Source: CAWGMT01 sp963823675 (GTDB lineage: Bacteria; Planctomycetota; Planctomycetia; Isosphaerales; Isosphaeraceae). From it: DNA of 64,000 bases. Position 1 is the stretch's first letter. Each line of letters starts with the position of its first letter. Shown in pieces: positions 39,844-51,800 of the stretch. The notes under the pieces are model-generated. The model was not told where the DNA came from. It saw only the letters and a list, made by a program, of their open reading frames with translations, and did no database searches. The DNA lies in contig CAWGMT010000016.1 in NCBI GenBank assembly GCA_963823675.1, forward strand, positions 721,687 to 785,686, given 5' to 3'. The translations under genes were made by a program, and so were the position numbers.

Positions 39844-42800
39844 GTCGCCCCTCGCGCAGGGGCGTGGATTGAAACAACCGGTCGTGGCGGTGCCGGGCGC
39901 GGTCAACATGTCGCCCCTCGCGCAGGGGCGTGGATTGAAACCAACTTCCATCGGCTTTCGCTCCATCGGCTCGGACGTCGCCCCTCGCGCAGGGGCGTGG
40001 ATTGAAACTCACTCGCCCGGACAGCCTGGTCATTGTCACCGGGTCGCCCCTCGCGCAGGGGCGTGGATTGAAACGGGAGCGTGATCGGCCGCAAGGCTTA
40101 CTGGCGGGGTCGCCCCTCGCGCAGGGGCGTGGATTGAAACAACTTTGGCGAGCTGACACCGAGCCTCAACGCAAGTCGCCCCTCGCGCAGGGGCGTGGAT
40201 TGAAACACCCTGCGCATGCGGCCAGCGGGAACCGTCACGAGTCGCCCCTCGCGCAGGGGCGTGGATTGAAACCCCAGGCGTTGGCGCCGCACACCCGAAG
40301 AAGGCCGTCGCCCCTCGCGCAGGGGCGTGGATTGAAACCATCGACCTGAATGCTCACGCAATGGGCTTGCAAGTCGCCCCTCGCGCAGGGGCGTGGATTG
40401 AAACAACAATGAACCCGCAGTATTCATCCGGCTCGCCGTCGCCCCTCGCGCAGGGGCGTGGATTGAAACAGCGAAGCCTCGCCCGTGTCGTCCCATGCCC
40501 CTGTCGCCCCTCGCGCAGGGGCGTGGATTGAAACCGACATCCTCCAGCAGCAAGCGCATGCGATGAAGTCGCCCCTCGCGCAGGGGCGTGGATTGAAACA
40601 TGGTCAATCCGATCGTTACCGCCGCGATCCGGAGTCGCCCCTCGCGCAGGGGCGTGGATTGAAACGATGCCGGCTTGAGCGATTGACGCCTTGAACGTGT
40701 CGCCCCTCGCGCAGGGGCGTGGATTGAAACCGTTCGCCGTGACCGAGATCGTCTCGTGACCCTCGTCGCCCCTCGCGCAGGGGCGTGGATTGAAACACGG
40801 AACCACGCCATGCTGCGTACTCACGACACGTCGCCCCTCGCGCAGGGGCGTGGATTGAAACTCATGCGATCGACGAGAGCGTGGCGATCGGTAGGTCGCC
40901 CCTCGCGCAGGGGCGTGGATTGAAACCCAAGGGGTCCGATCTCTGTTGCGCCGTCTGCCAGTCGCCCCTCGCGCAGGGGCGTGGATTGAAACTTGTCGGT
41001 CGTCGTGCGGACGACGCGGGTCCCGCGTCGCCCCTCGCGCAGGGGCGTGGATTGAAACGCCAAAGTCAACCAATTCGCTGTACGACGTTGCGTCGCCCCT
41101 CGCGCAGGGGCGTGGATTGAAACTTCATCTTCGCCCCCTCTTTTTCCGCCTCTCGAGTCGCCCCTCGCGCAGGGGCGTGGATTGAAACTGGCTGGCCGTC
41201 CTGGCTACCTTGGCCGCGATGGTCGCCCCTCGCGCAGGGGCGTGGATTGAAACGAGGACGTGGACAACATGACACTAGAGCAGGTGGTCGCCCCTCGCGC
41301 AGGGGCGTGGATTGAAACCCACCGGGAAGTACACCAGATCCGCCTCCAAAGTCGCCCCTCGCGCAGGGGCGTGGATTGAAACATTTCGGCCGTCGTATGG
41401 GCGTGCGGGACACACGAGTCGCCCCTCGCGCAGGGGCGTGGATTGAAACGACACAGGATGATCTCCAGGATCTCGTCGTCCGTGTCGCCCCTCGCGCAGG
41501 GGCGTGGATTGAAACTTGAGCATCCCGCGATAAACCGCTGTGCGAACCAGTCGCCCCTCGCGCAGGGGCGTGGATTGAAACCTGGCACTGAGGTACACGG
41601 CATAGCTGCTCTGCGTCGCCCCTCGCGCAGGGGCGTGGATTGAAACTCTGAGAGAGACGACGGTCAGCGCTGGACTGCCGCGTCGCCCCTCGCGCAGGGG
41701 CGTGGATTGAAACTCGACGAGGTCGCGGCGGCGACGAACGACTGGCGTCGCCCCTCGCGCAGGGGCGTGGATTGAAACTCAACGAGGTCGCGGCGGCGAC
41801 GAACGACTGGCGTCGCCCCTCGCGCAGGGGCGTGGATTGAAACAAGTTGGTGCCGACTGTGTAATACGGCATCACGGGTCGCCCCTCGCGCAGGGGCGTG
41901 GATTGAAACCCCGCTCCGCTGGCTCCGCCAGGACCGGATGACGTCGCCCCTCGCGCAGGGGCGTGGATTGAAACGATTCCGAGATGTTTATCGCCTAACC
42001 CACCCAGGTCGCCCCTCGCGCAGGGGCGTGGATTGAAACGCGTAGACGTGATACCAGACCGCCTGGGCGCCCTCGTCGCCCCTCGCGCAGGGGCGTGGAT
42101 TGAAACCAGATCGGGTACAAGGGCGGCACCGGGCCGTCCGTCGCCCCTCGCGCAGGGGCGTGGATTGAAACCCACATCCACCCTTAATTCTCACTTTTGA
42201 GAATGTCGCCCCTCGCGCAGGGGCGTGGATTGAAACTACCCGCCGCGCTTGCCCTCAACTTCGCCAACGGGTCGCCCCTCGCGCAGGGGCGTGGATTGAA
42301 ACCGCCCCCGAATCCCATAAGCCAGTCGTGGCCACGTCGCCCCTCGCGCAGGGGCGTGGATTGAAACACGAACCGCTTCTTATCGCTGATGCACTTGACG
42401 GGCGTCGCCCCTCGCGCAGGGGCGTGGATTGAAACTCGACGGTCAAGCAATCCGCGCTGCGAACCCTGAGTCGCCCCTCGCGCAGGGGCGTGGATTGAAA
42501 CTAGCGATCCTGGAACGGCTCACGCCTTCCGCTCGTCGCCCCTCGCGCAGGGGCGTGGATTGAAACTGCTTAGGTGGCGATGATACGCCGCGCGAAGCCG
42601 TCGCCCCTCGCGCAGGGGCGTGGATTGAAACATGGGATAGACTCCATAGTAAAAGTGTGTGGCCGTCGCCCCTCGCGCAGGGGCGTGGATTGAAACTGCT
42701 GGGCTGGATCCAACCCGTCGATGATCTCGCGAGTCGCCCCTCGCGCAGGGGCGTGGATTGAAACCGGAACCGGGTTGTCGGGTGGTGCCGAAGAAGGCGG

Positions 42801-45800
42801 TCGCCCCTCGCGCAGGGGCGTGGATTGAAACTTACGAATCCCTCGTCTCCGCCGGCCGCCGAACGAGTCGCCCCTCGCGCAGGGGCGTGGATTGAAACTC
42901 TCGGGATATTTGGCTCGATGTCCGCGCCCGTGTCGCCCCTCGCGCAGGGGCGTGGATTGAAACGTTGGGCAAGCGTGGTACGCATGGTCTGAACTCGGTC
43001 GCCCCTCGCGCAGGGGCGTGGATTGAAACACCCGGACGAGGGCGAGTTGCCCATCCTGATCGCGTCGCCCCTCGCGCAGGGGCGTGGATTGAAACTCGAT
43101 GACGAATCCACCGTGCCTGTCTTCATGGGTCGCCCCTCGCGCAGGGGCGTGGATTGAAACTTTCTCGCCTTGATCCGCTGGCGCCGGCTCAACGGTCGCC
43201 CCTCGCGCAGGGGCGTGGATTGAAACTCCTCTCGTCTCAGTGATCAGAGTGCCCCGGTCGTCGCCCCTCGCGCAGGGGCGTGGATTGAAACTGGACCACC
43301 TTCAGGACATCGGCGATGTCCGACGTCGCCCCTCGCGCAGGGGCGTGGATTGAAACTTGCAGCCGAGAGCGTTCCAGGCATCACGACCAGGTCGCCCCTC
43401 GCGCAGGGGCGTGGATTGAAACGAGCTTCGGGGCACGGAGTGGCAGACGGTGGCGAGTCGCCCCTCGCGCAGGGGCGTGGATTGAAACCCCCCGTCCACT
43501 CGATCACCGCGAGGTCGGCGGAGTCGCCCCTCGCGCAGGGGCGTGGATTGAAACAACCTGGGGATGTGGTAAGGATCAAGAGCGGCAGTCGCCCCTCGCG
43601 CAGGGGCGTGGATTGAAACTTCCTCATCGCCCCCTCTTTTTCCGCCGCGAGAGTCGCCCCTCGCGCAGGGGCGTGGATTGAAACCAGCGCTTGCTGGCTC
43701 GCGCTGTTGAGGCTGCAGTCGCCCCTCGCGCAGGGGCGTGGATTGAAACGTGATACAGCCCACGGCAACGTCGTCATGCGACGTCGCCCCTCGCGCAGGG
43801 GCGTGGATTGAAACAAGAAAGACGGCCTGTATAGGCCGATGGCCGATGTCGCCCCTCGCGCAGGGGCGTGGATTGAAACATGTCAAAGTGTATCAAGAGG
43901 TTCGACATGTCAAGTCGCCCCTCGCGCAGGGGCGTGGATTGAAACCAGTCCAGCACGGTGATGACCTTCGTCCGCTGGAGTCGCCCCTCGCGCAGGGGCG
44001 TGGATTGAAACCACCAGGCGGTATCGGTGCTCGCTGGAACGAGCAAGTCGCCCCTCGCGCAGGGGCGTGGATTGAAACCGCGACGACGATGGAACTGAAG
44101 ATCGGTGAGGCGTCGCCCCTCGCGCAGGGGCGTGGATTGAAACTGGCGACAGGCGGCGCAATCGGGGATGCGATGAGGTCGCCCCTCGCGCAGGGGCGTG
44201 GATTGAAACTGGACGCCCCAGACGTGCGGGTACCGCGAGCCGCGTCGCCCCTCGCGCAGGGGCGTGGATTGAAACAGGTCACGGATCATGATTGTTCCCT
44301 CAGTCGATTGTCGCCCCTCGCGCAGGGGCGTGGATTGAAACTCGTCAGCGACGAGACGGCGATATTCGTCGCGGGTCGCCCCTCGCGCAGGGGCGTGGAT
44401 TGAAACCTGAGCCGTTACAGCCGAAGCACGTTGTGCCGTAGTCGCCCCTCGCGCAGGGGCGTGGATTGAAACTATCGCACGGACCCAGCGACCGCGGTTG
44501 CGCCAGTCGCCCCTCGCGCAGGGGCGTGGATTGAAACCGTCGATCAGTTCGTCTACGACCAGCTCCGCGAGTCGCCCCTCGCGCAGGGGCGTGGATTGAA
44601 ACCTTATGTGCTCGGACTGATATCTGAAGGCAACGGTCGCCCCTCGCGCAGGGGCGTGGATTGAAACAACAAACCCAGCGAGAGATCGAGACGCTCTCGC
44701 GTCGCCCCTCGCGCAGGGGCGTGGATTGAAACAGTTGATCAACGATGGCACCGACACGACCACGCGTCGCCCCTCGCGCAGGGGCGTGGATTGAAACATC
44801 TTCATGATGTCCGCGTTCTCGCAGCTCGAGGTCGCCCCTCGCGCAGGGGCGTGGATTGAAACGGACTGGCTGTACCGAACTGACCGAAACGGAGAGTCGC
44901 CCCTCGCGCAGGGGCGTGGATTGAAACAGCCGATCTATGCTGAGGTGCAGCGCCGCTTGCAGTCGCCCCTCGCGCAGGGGCGTGGATTGAAACCTGATGG
45001 GTGGGCGCTCCGGCGGAAGGTGCGGGAGTCGCCCCTCGCGCAGGGGCGTGGATTGAAACACCGCGCTGGCGTGAAGCAAGCCGAACATAGCCCGTCGCCC
45101 CTCGCGCAGGGGCGTGGATTGAAACCCGACCGACGAGCAGACCGCGCGCACCGAGTGCCGTCGCCCCTCGCGCAGGGGCGTGGATTGAAACAGCTCCGCT
45201 CGCATTGACGCGAGCAGGGCGAAAAGTCGCCCCTCGCGCAGGGGCGTGGATTGAAACTCCGTGCGGCGAAGCATGTTCGGCCGTTTAAAGACGTCGCCCC
45301 TCGCGCAGGGGCGTGGATTGAAACTACGTTCCCGGTTTGCTGGGGGGCGATCGGGCAAGTCGCCCCTCACGCAGGGGCGTGGATTGAAACTCGATCAGGG
45401 CCAGGTAGGCTCATGCGTCGCGCGTCGCCCCTCGCGCAGGGGCGTGGATTGAAACTTTTGCCCGTTGCATTCCCTGGCGTGCGCATCGTCGCCCCTCGCG
45501 CAGGGGCGTGGATTGAAACAGGCTGGCTGCGGTCGATCTGGATCACTGCCAGGCAGTCGCCCCTCGCGCAGGGGCGTGGATTGAAACCTGAAGCGGCTGA
45601 CTCCGAAGGGAAAGACGCCAAGTCGCCCCTCGCGCAGGGGCGTGGATTGAAACTGGTACAAGGGTGGCCGCTTCAACGCAAACGAGGTGTCGCCCCTCGC
45701 GCAGGGGCGTGGATTGAAACTGCGTGCGGTACGCGATCGTCCCTGATGTCGCGCGTCGCCCCTCGCGCAGGGGCGTGGATTGAAACCCGGCGCGCTTCCG

Positions 45801-48800
45801 CCATTTCGCCCCGGATTGGCGTCGCCCCTCGCGCAGGGGCGTGGATTGAAACAGGCCATGCAGACGACCGGGATCTGCCCGCTCGTCGCCCCTCGCGCAG
45901 GGGCGTGGATTGAAACCGTCTCAGGTTTTACCAAGTCCTCAGCGTCAATCGTCGCCCCTCACGCAGGGGCGTGGATTGAAACATCCAGGCCGACGCGCTC
46001 GGAGTTCGCGGCGGCGCGTCGCCCCTCGCGCAGGGGCGTGGATTGAAACCGACCTACCAGTGTCGAAATTCGTGGAACGGTTGGGTCGCCCCTCGCGCAG
46101 GGGCGTGGATTGAAACCCGGTCGCGGCGACGGCGACGTCGGCCGGCCGGGTCGCCCCTCGCGCAGGGGCGTGGATTGAAACCGAGATGCCTTCAGCCGTG
46201 ATCAGGTTGCATGCTGTCGCCCCTCACGCAGGGGCGTGGATTGAAACAGTATTTTCCAGGGTGATCCGCAGTCGTTCAGGGGTCGCCCCTCGCGCAGGGG
46301 CGTGGATTGAAACTACGCTGGCTCGATCACGCTTGCCATCGACGATGGTCGCCCCTCGCGCAGGGGCGTGGATTGAAACCTAGGCCATTGGGCAGGCTAG
46401 CCTGACGTTGGGCGTCGCCCCTCGCGCAGGGGCGTGGATTGAAACACTCACTCTTGCCGCCATTCCCCCGTGTCCACTGGTCGCCCCTCGCGCAGGGGCG
46501 TGGATTGAAACTCTCACCCGTCACCCTTGACGCCTAACCAACGGAGTCGCCCCTCGCGCAGGGGCGTGGATTGAAACCAGGTTGTCGGCCGTTGCTCGCC
46601 GTTGCTGGGCGTCGCCCCTCGCGCAGGGGCGTGGATTGAAACACCTGCCTCTATTGCTGCCGCGATCTACACGACGGTCGCCCCTCGCGCAGGGGCGTGG
46701 ATTGAAACACTGAAGCCGCGAGCCTTTACGAATTCGAGGATGTCGCCCCTCGCGCAGGGGCGTGGATTGAAACTTTCTTGTCGTAGCCCTTGCGCGGCTC
46801 GACCTCGTCGCCCCTCGCGCAGGGGCGTGGATTGAAACGAGATCGAAAGGACACGAGCCGAGCATGAAGCGAGTCGCCCCTCGCGCAGGGGCGTGGATTG
46901 AAACACGATCGCGGCCGGGAACATGCCGGCGATCCAGATGTCGCCCCTCGCGCAGGGGCGTGGATTGAAACCCGACGGCGTCGACGTCGACGATCCGGCC
47001 GAGCGTCGCCCCTCGCGCAGGGGCGTGGATTGAAACCTGGCGATCCTAGCGTCATAGGCTGGTCGGCATGGGTCGCCCCTCGCGCAGGGGCGTGGATTGA
47101 AACCCAATCCTCATACGCATGACTCACACGACTGTCTTGTCGCCCCTCGCGCAGGGGCGTGGATTGAAACAACTTGGAACCTAGGTCCGAATGTGGCTTG
47201 GACGTCGCCCCTCGCGCAGGGGCGTGGATTGAAACAGCGCCCCGCCGGCACCGATCGCCATAGACGAGGAGTCGCCCCTCGCGCAGGGGCGTGGATTGAA
47301 ACTCATACCGGGCATCAGTCTGCGGATTGAAGGGACGTCGCCCCTCGCGCAGGGGCGTGGATTGAAACGTCTGGATCTCGACGTACCCGGCCGGCAGCGT
47401 CGTCGCCCCTCGCGCAGGGGCGTGGATTGAAACAATCAGGTCGGTATCGGCAACGCGAATCGGAGCGTCGCCCCTCGCGCAGGGGCGTGGATTGAAACCA
47501 GTGGACCAGGACCAATGGCGGCAAGGGTGAGGTCGCCCCTCGCGCAGGGGCGTGGATTGAAACTCGCGCAACCTGTCGCTCTCGTCGACGCCCTTGGGTC
47601 GCCCCTCGCGCAGGGGCGTGGATTGAAACGGCGCAAATCGATTTACTCGACTCCGACACGTGTCGCCCCTCGCGCAGGGGCGTGGATTGAAACCAGGGCA
47701 GCTTCAGCGGCATCCGCGAGCGAAGCGGTCGCCCCTCGCGCAGGGGCGTGGATTGAAACGGTTTCGCGCGAACGCCAATCCGCCAGGACGCACGTCGCCC
47801 CTCGCGCAGGGGCGTGGATTGAAACCCGACGATCCTAGCGTCATAGGCTGGTCGGCATGGTCGCCCCTCGCGCAGGGGCGTGGATTGAAACTGCCGCATA
47901 GGCTCTAGCCTATATGCCGGTACTGGTCGCCCCTCACGCAGGGGCGTGGATTGAAACATAATCGTCTTGCATTGGGAGGAACTCCGATGAGGTCGCCCCT
48001 CGCGCAGGGGCGTGGATTGAAACCGACTAGCGGCAAGACAACCGCGAACCTCGTGCGTGTCGCCCCTCGCGCAGGGGCGTGGATTGAAACCGAAGCGAGG
48101 CGCGATGGCGAACAGTGGTTCGGGTCGCCCCTCGCGCAGGGGCGTGGATTGAAACGAGCTCGGACACGATGGAAGGCCTGGCCGGCGTGTCGCCCCTCGC
48201 GCAGGGGCGTGGATTGAAACACGCTGCTCGCGGGAGTCGTTGCGGGTCAGATCCGTCGCCCCTCGCGCAGGGGCGTGGATTGAAACTTATCCTGAAGACA
48301 TTCCTCCGGGCCCTGACGATGTCGCCCCTCGCGCAGGGGCGTGGATTGAAACCTGGATGTCCGGCCGGAAGTCGCACGACAGGGGGTCGCCCCTCGCGCA
48401 GGGGCGTGGATTGAAACACGTCTCCAATCGCCGAGGCAGGCTATCGGCGGGTCGCCCCTCGCGCAGGGGCGTGGATTGAAACGTTTACGGCGCGACGCTT
48501 CAGGATCAGCCCTGGGGTCGCCCCTCGCGCAGGGGCGTGGATTGAAACATCCGAGTCCTCAAGCCCGTCATCCGGCGAAGCGGTCGCCCCTCGCGCAGGG
48601 GCGTGGATTGAAACAACCAGATCTCATGGGAACGGCAGATATCCCGGAGTCGCCCCTCGCGCAGGGGCGTGGATTGAAACCGGCATCGGGGCCTATACGG
48701 TCACCTTCGCCGGCGTCGCCCCTCGCGCAGGGGCGTGGATTGAAACTGGTCTAGTCTCCACCTACTCATACGCACGGCGCGTCGCCCCTCGCGCAGGGGC

Positions 48801-51800
48801 GTGGATTGAAACATCAGCTTAACTGTGGCATGGGTCCGAGGGGGGAGGTCGCCCCTCGCGCAGGGGCGTGGATTGAAACTGTCTTGATCCAGAGAACATG
48901 AAGGAACGCCAGTGTCGCCCCTCGCGCAGGGGCGTGGATTGAAACACCGCCGGCGGCGACGCGACGATCAACGCATCGAGTCGCCCCTCGCGCAGGGGCG
49001 TGGATTGAAACCACGACTGACACGGGCACGCTTGGCCCTCTGATCGTCGCCCCTCGCGCAGGGGCGTGGATTGAAACAACGTTCGCCTCGCGCTAGTCGG
49101 CGGAGGGCCGCGTCGCCCCTCGCGCAGGGGCGTGGATTGAAACCCCGGCGCGAGGTACGCGGTTAAGAGCCCGTAAGTCGCCCCTCGCGCAGGGGCGTGG
49201 ATTGAAACGCTCTTGTCATGGCGCCACCCTTGCCAATTACCGGTCGCCCCTCACGCAGGGGCGTGGATTGAAACCGCGTCGCGGAGTCTGTCCGCGTAAA
49301 GCTTGCCGTCGCCCCTCGCGCAGGGGCGTGGATTGAAACAGTCAGGGGAGATAGGGACTGGCCGTTCAATCCCGTCGCCCCTCGCGCAGGGGCGTGGATT
49401 GAAACAGACCAAGCGAGTCAAGTTGGTCGATGAGTTGGGGTCGCCCCTCGCGCAGGGGCGTGGATTGAAACACTCTGCACAACGGACGGACAAACCCTCG
49501 CTGAAGGTCGCCCCTCGCGCAGGGGCGTGGATTGAAACACGGTCACGCTCGACAAGGCCATGCCGGGCACGGGTCGCCCCTCGCGCAGGGGCGTGGATTG
49601 AAACCCACGTCGGGCACGCTGCTATCCACGGCAGCGGCGTCGCCCCTCGCGCAGGGGCGTGGATTGAAACACAATCGGCCCGCGATCCGACCCGTCGGAG
49701 TTCACGTCGCCCCTCGCGCAGGGGCGTGGATTGAAACTCGCACCACCAGCCGCACTGAGATAGACGTTCCGGTCGCCCCTCGCGCAGGGGCGTGGATTGA
49801 AACAGTCCCGATGACGACCACGACTCTTACCGGGTCAGTCGCCCCTCGCGCAGGGGCGTGGATTGAAACGCCTCGTTGCCCTCCGCGGGCGCACCCCAGG
49901 CGAGTCGCCCCTCGCGCAGGGGCGTGGATTGAAACTTCGGGGCTCGCCAGACTGTTCAGCTTCGGCCGCGTCGCCCCTCGCGCAGGGGCGTGGATTGAAA
50001 CTAGCTAGTTCTGCCGCACAGCTCTAGGCGTCAGCGTCGCCCCTCGCGCAGGGGCGTGGATTGAAACGTGTGTCAGAGGTCGTGGCTGCGTCTGCTCTGC
50101 GTCGCCCCTCGCGCAGGGGCGTGGATTGAAACATCCAGCCTAACGTCGGGCTGGATGTCCCCGGAGTCGCCCCTCGCGCAGGGGCGTGGATTGAAACGCT
50201 TTGACGATCCAGCCTATCGCCCTCTGGTGTGTCGCCCCTCGCGCAGGGGCGTGGATTGAAACTCGTTTGACCACGCGATCCAGTCAGGGCAGCCGGGTCG
50301 CCCCTCGCGCAGGGGCGTGGATTGAAACCTCCAGGTAGGCCAAGCACTCCTGGAGATTCGGGAGTCGCCCCTCGCGCAGGGGCGTGGATTGAAACCAGGA
50401 ATGACCCATCCGGTCGCCGTTGTGGTGCCGTCGCCCCTCGCGCAGGGGCGTGGATTGAAACTCCCTAGCCTGCATTCATCGTCCATGCGTGCAGGTCGCC
50501 CCTCGCGCAGGGGCGTGGATTGAAACATGCAGAGCGTCGAGGCTCGCCGCAAAGCCCGCGCGTCGCCCCTCGCGCAGGGGCGTGGATTGAAACGTCGGCT
50601 TCGGGATCGAATCGGCGGCGAAGGCGCGTCGCCCCTCGCGCAGGGGCGTGGATTGAAACTCAGCAGAGACCAGGCCGAGGGAAAGCCGGGAAGTCGCCCC
50701 TCGCGCAGGGGCGTGGATTGAAACAAGGGATAAATTGCGAATTGCCTTGGCTCAGATCAGTCGCCCCTCGCGCAGGGGCGTGGATTGAAACATCCGCACT
50801 GCCGATGCTCGGTGACCTACGTACGTCGCCCCTCGCGCAGGGGCGTGGATTGAAACCATCGGAATAGCAACGGGACGGTCGGGGTGAGCAGTCGCCCCTC
50901 GCGCAGGGGCGTGGATTGAAACTCGGTGTGGCGGGCGAGCGCATCGATTCTGCGCGTCGCCCCTCGCGCAGGGGCGTGGATTGAAACCCGTATGCCGACG
51001 AGGGAATCTTCGATCGGACAGGTCGCCCCTCGCGCAGGGGCGTGGATTGAAACTGAGAAAGCAAAGGTATCCATGTGCCGGGCGGCAGGTCGCCCCTCGC
51101 GCAGGGGCGTGGATTGAAACCAGCAGAAGCACCCAAGCCGGGGAAAAGCACCCAGTCGCCCCTCGCGCAGGGGCGTGGATTGAAACGTCTTCGCCATCGG
51201 TCCACAATTGCCGTAGCTTGGTCGCCCCTCGCGCAGGGGCGTGGATTGAAACACTTTGGCATCTTCTACGGCCCCGAGCTGGCGCGTCGCCCCTCGCGCA
51301 GGGGCGTGGATTGAAACCAGACCTCCAACGGCAGCACGCAAAACAGCACGGGTCGCCCCTCGCGCAGGGGCGTGGATTGAAACCGTCAGTACACGCCGTT
51401 GGCAATCGTTTGCCGTCGTCGCCCCTCGCGCAGGGGCGTGGATTGAAACCCCCGCATGATCAAAGACTGGTCGCCCGGCATGGGTCGCCCCTCGCGCAGG
51501 GGCGTGGATTGAAACGGGGCCGTCGGCGGCTCAGTTTGCGGCACGGGCGGGTCGCCCCTCGCGCAGGGGCGTGGATTGAAACCTGGGCATACGAGGACAG
51601 GAATCCCCGAACCACGTCGCCCCTCGCGCAGGGGCGTGGATTGAAACTTGAAGAGGAGTTACCAACTCCACAGTGCCAGTTGTCGCCCCTCGCGCAGGGG
51701 CGTGGATTGAAACCGCATCGTCCCAGCCGTCATCCAGAGCGGCGTCGGTCGCCCCTCGCGCAGGGGCGTGGATTGAAACTTCTGTCCCGGGGAGTAGCTG

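Noticed and set aside
39654..40084. Plus-strand frame running from the leader into the array
   Set aside because: It continues directly into repeat-derived peptide and has no independent coding signal.
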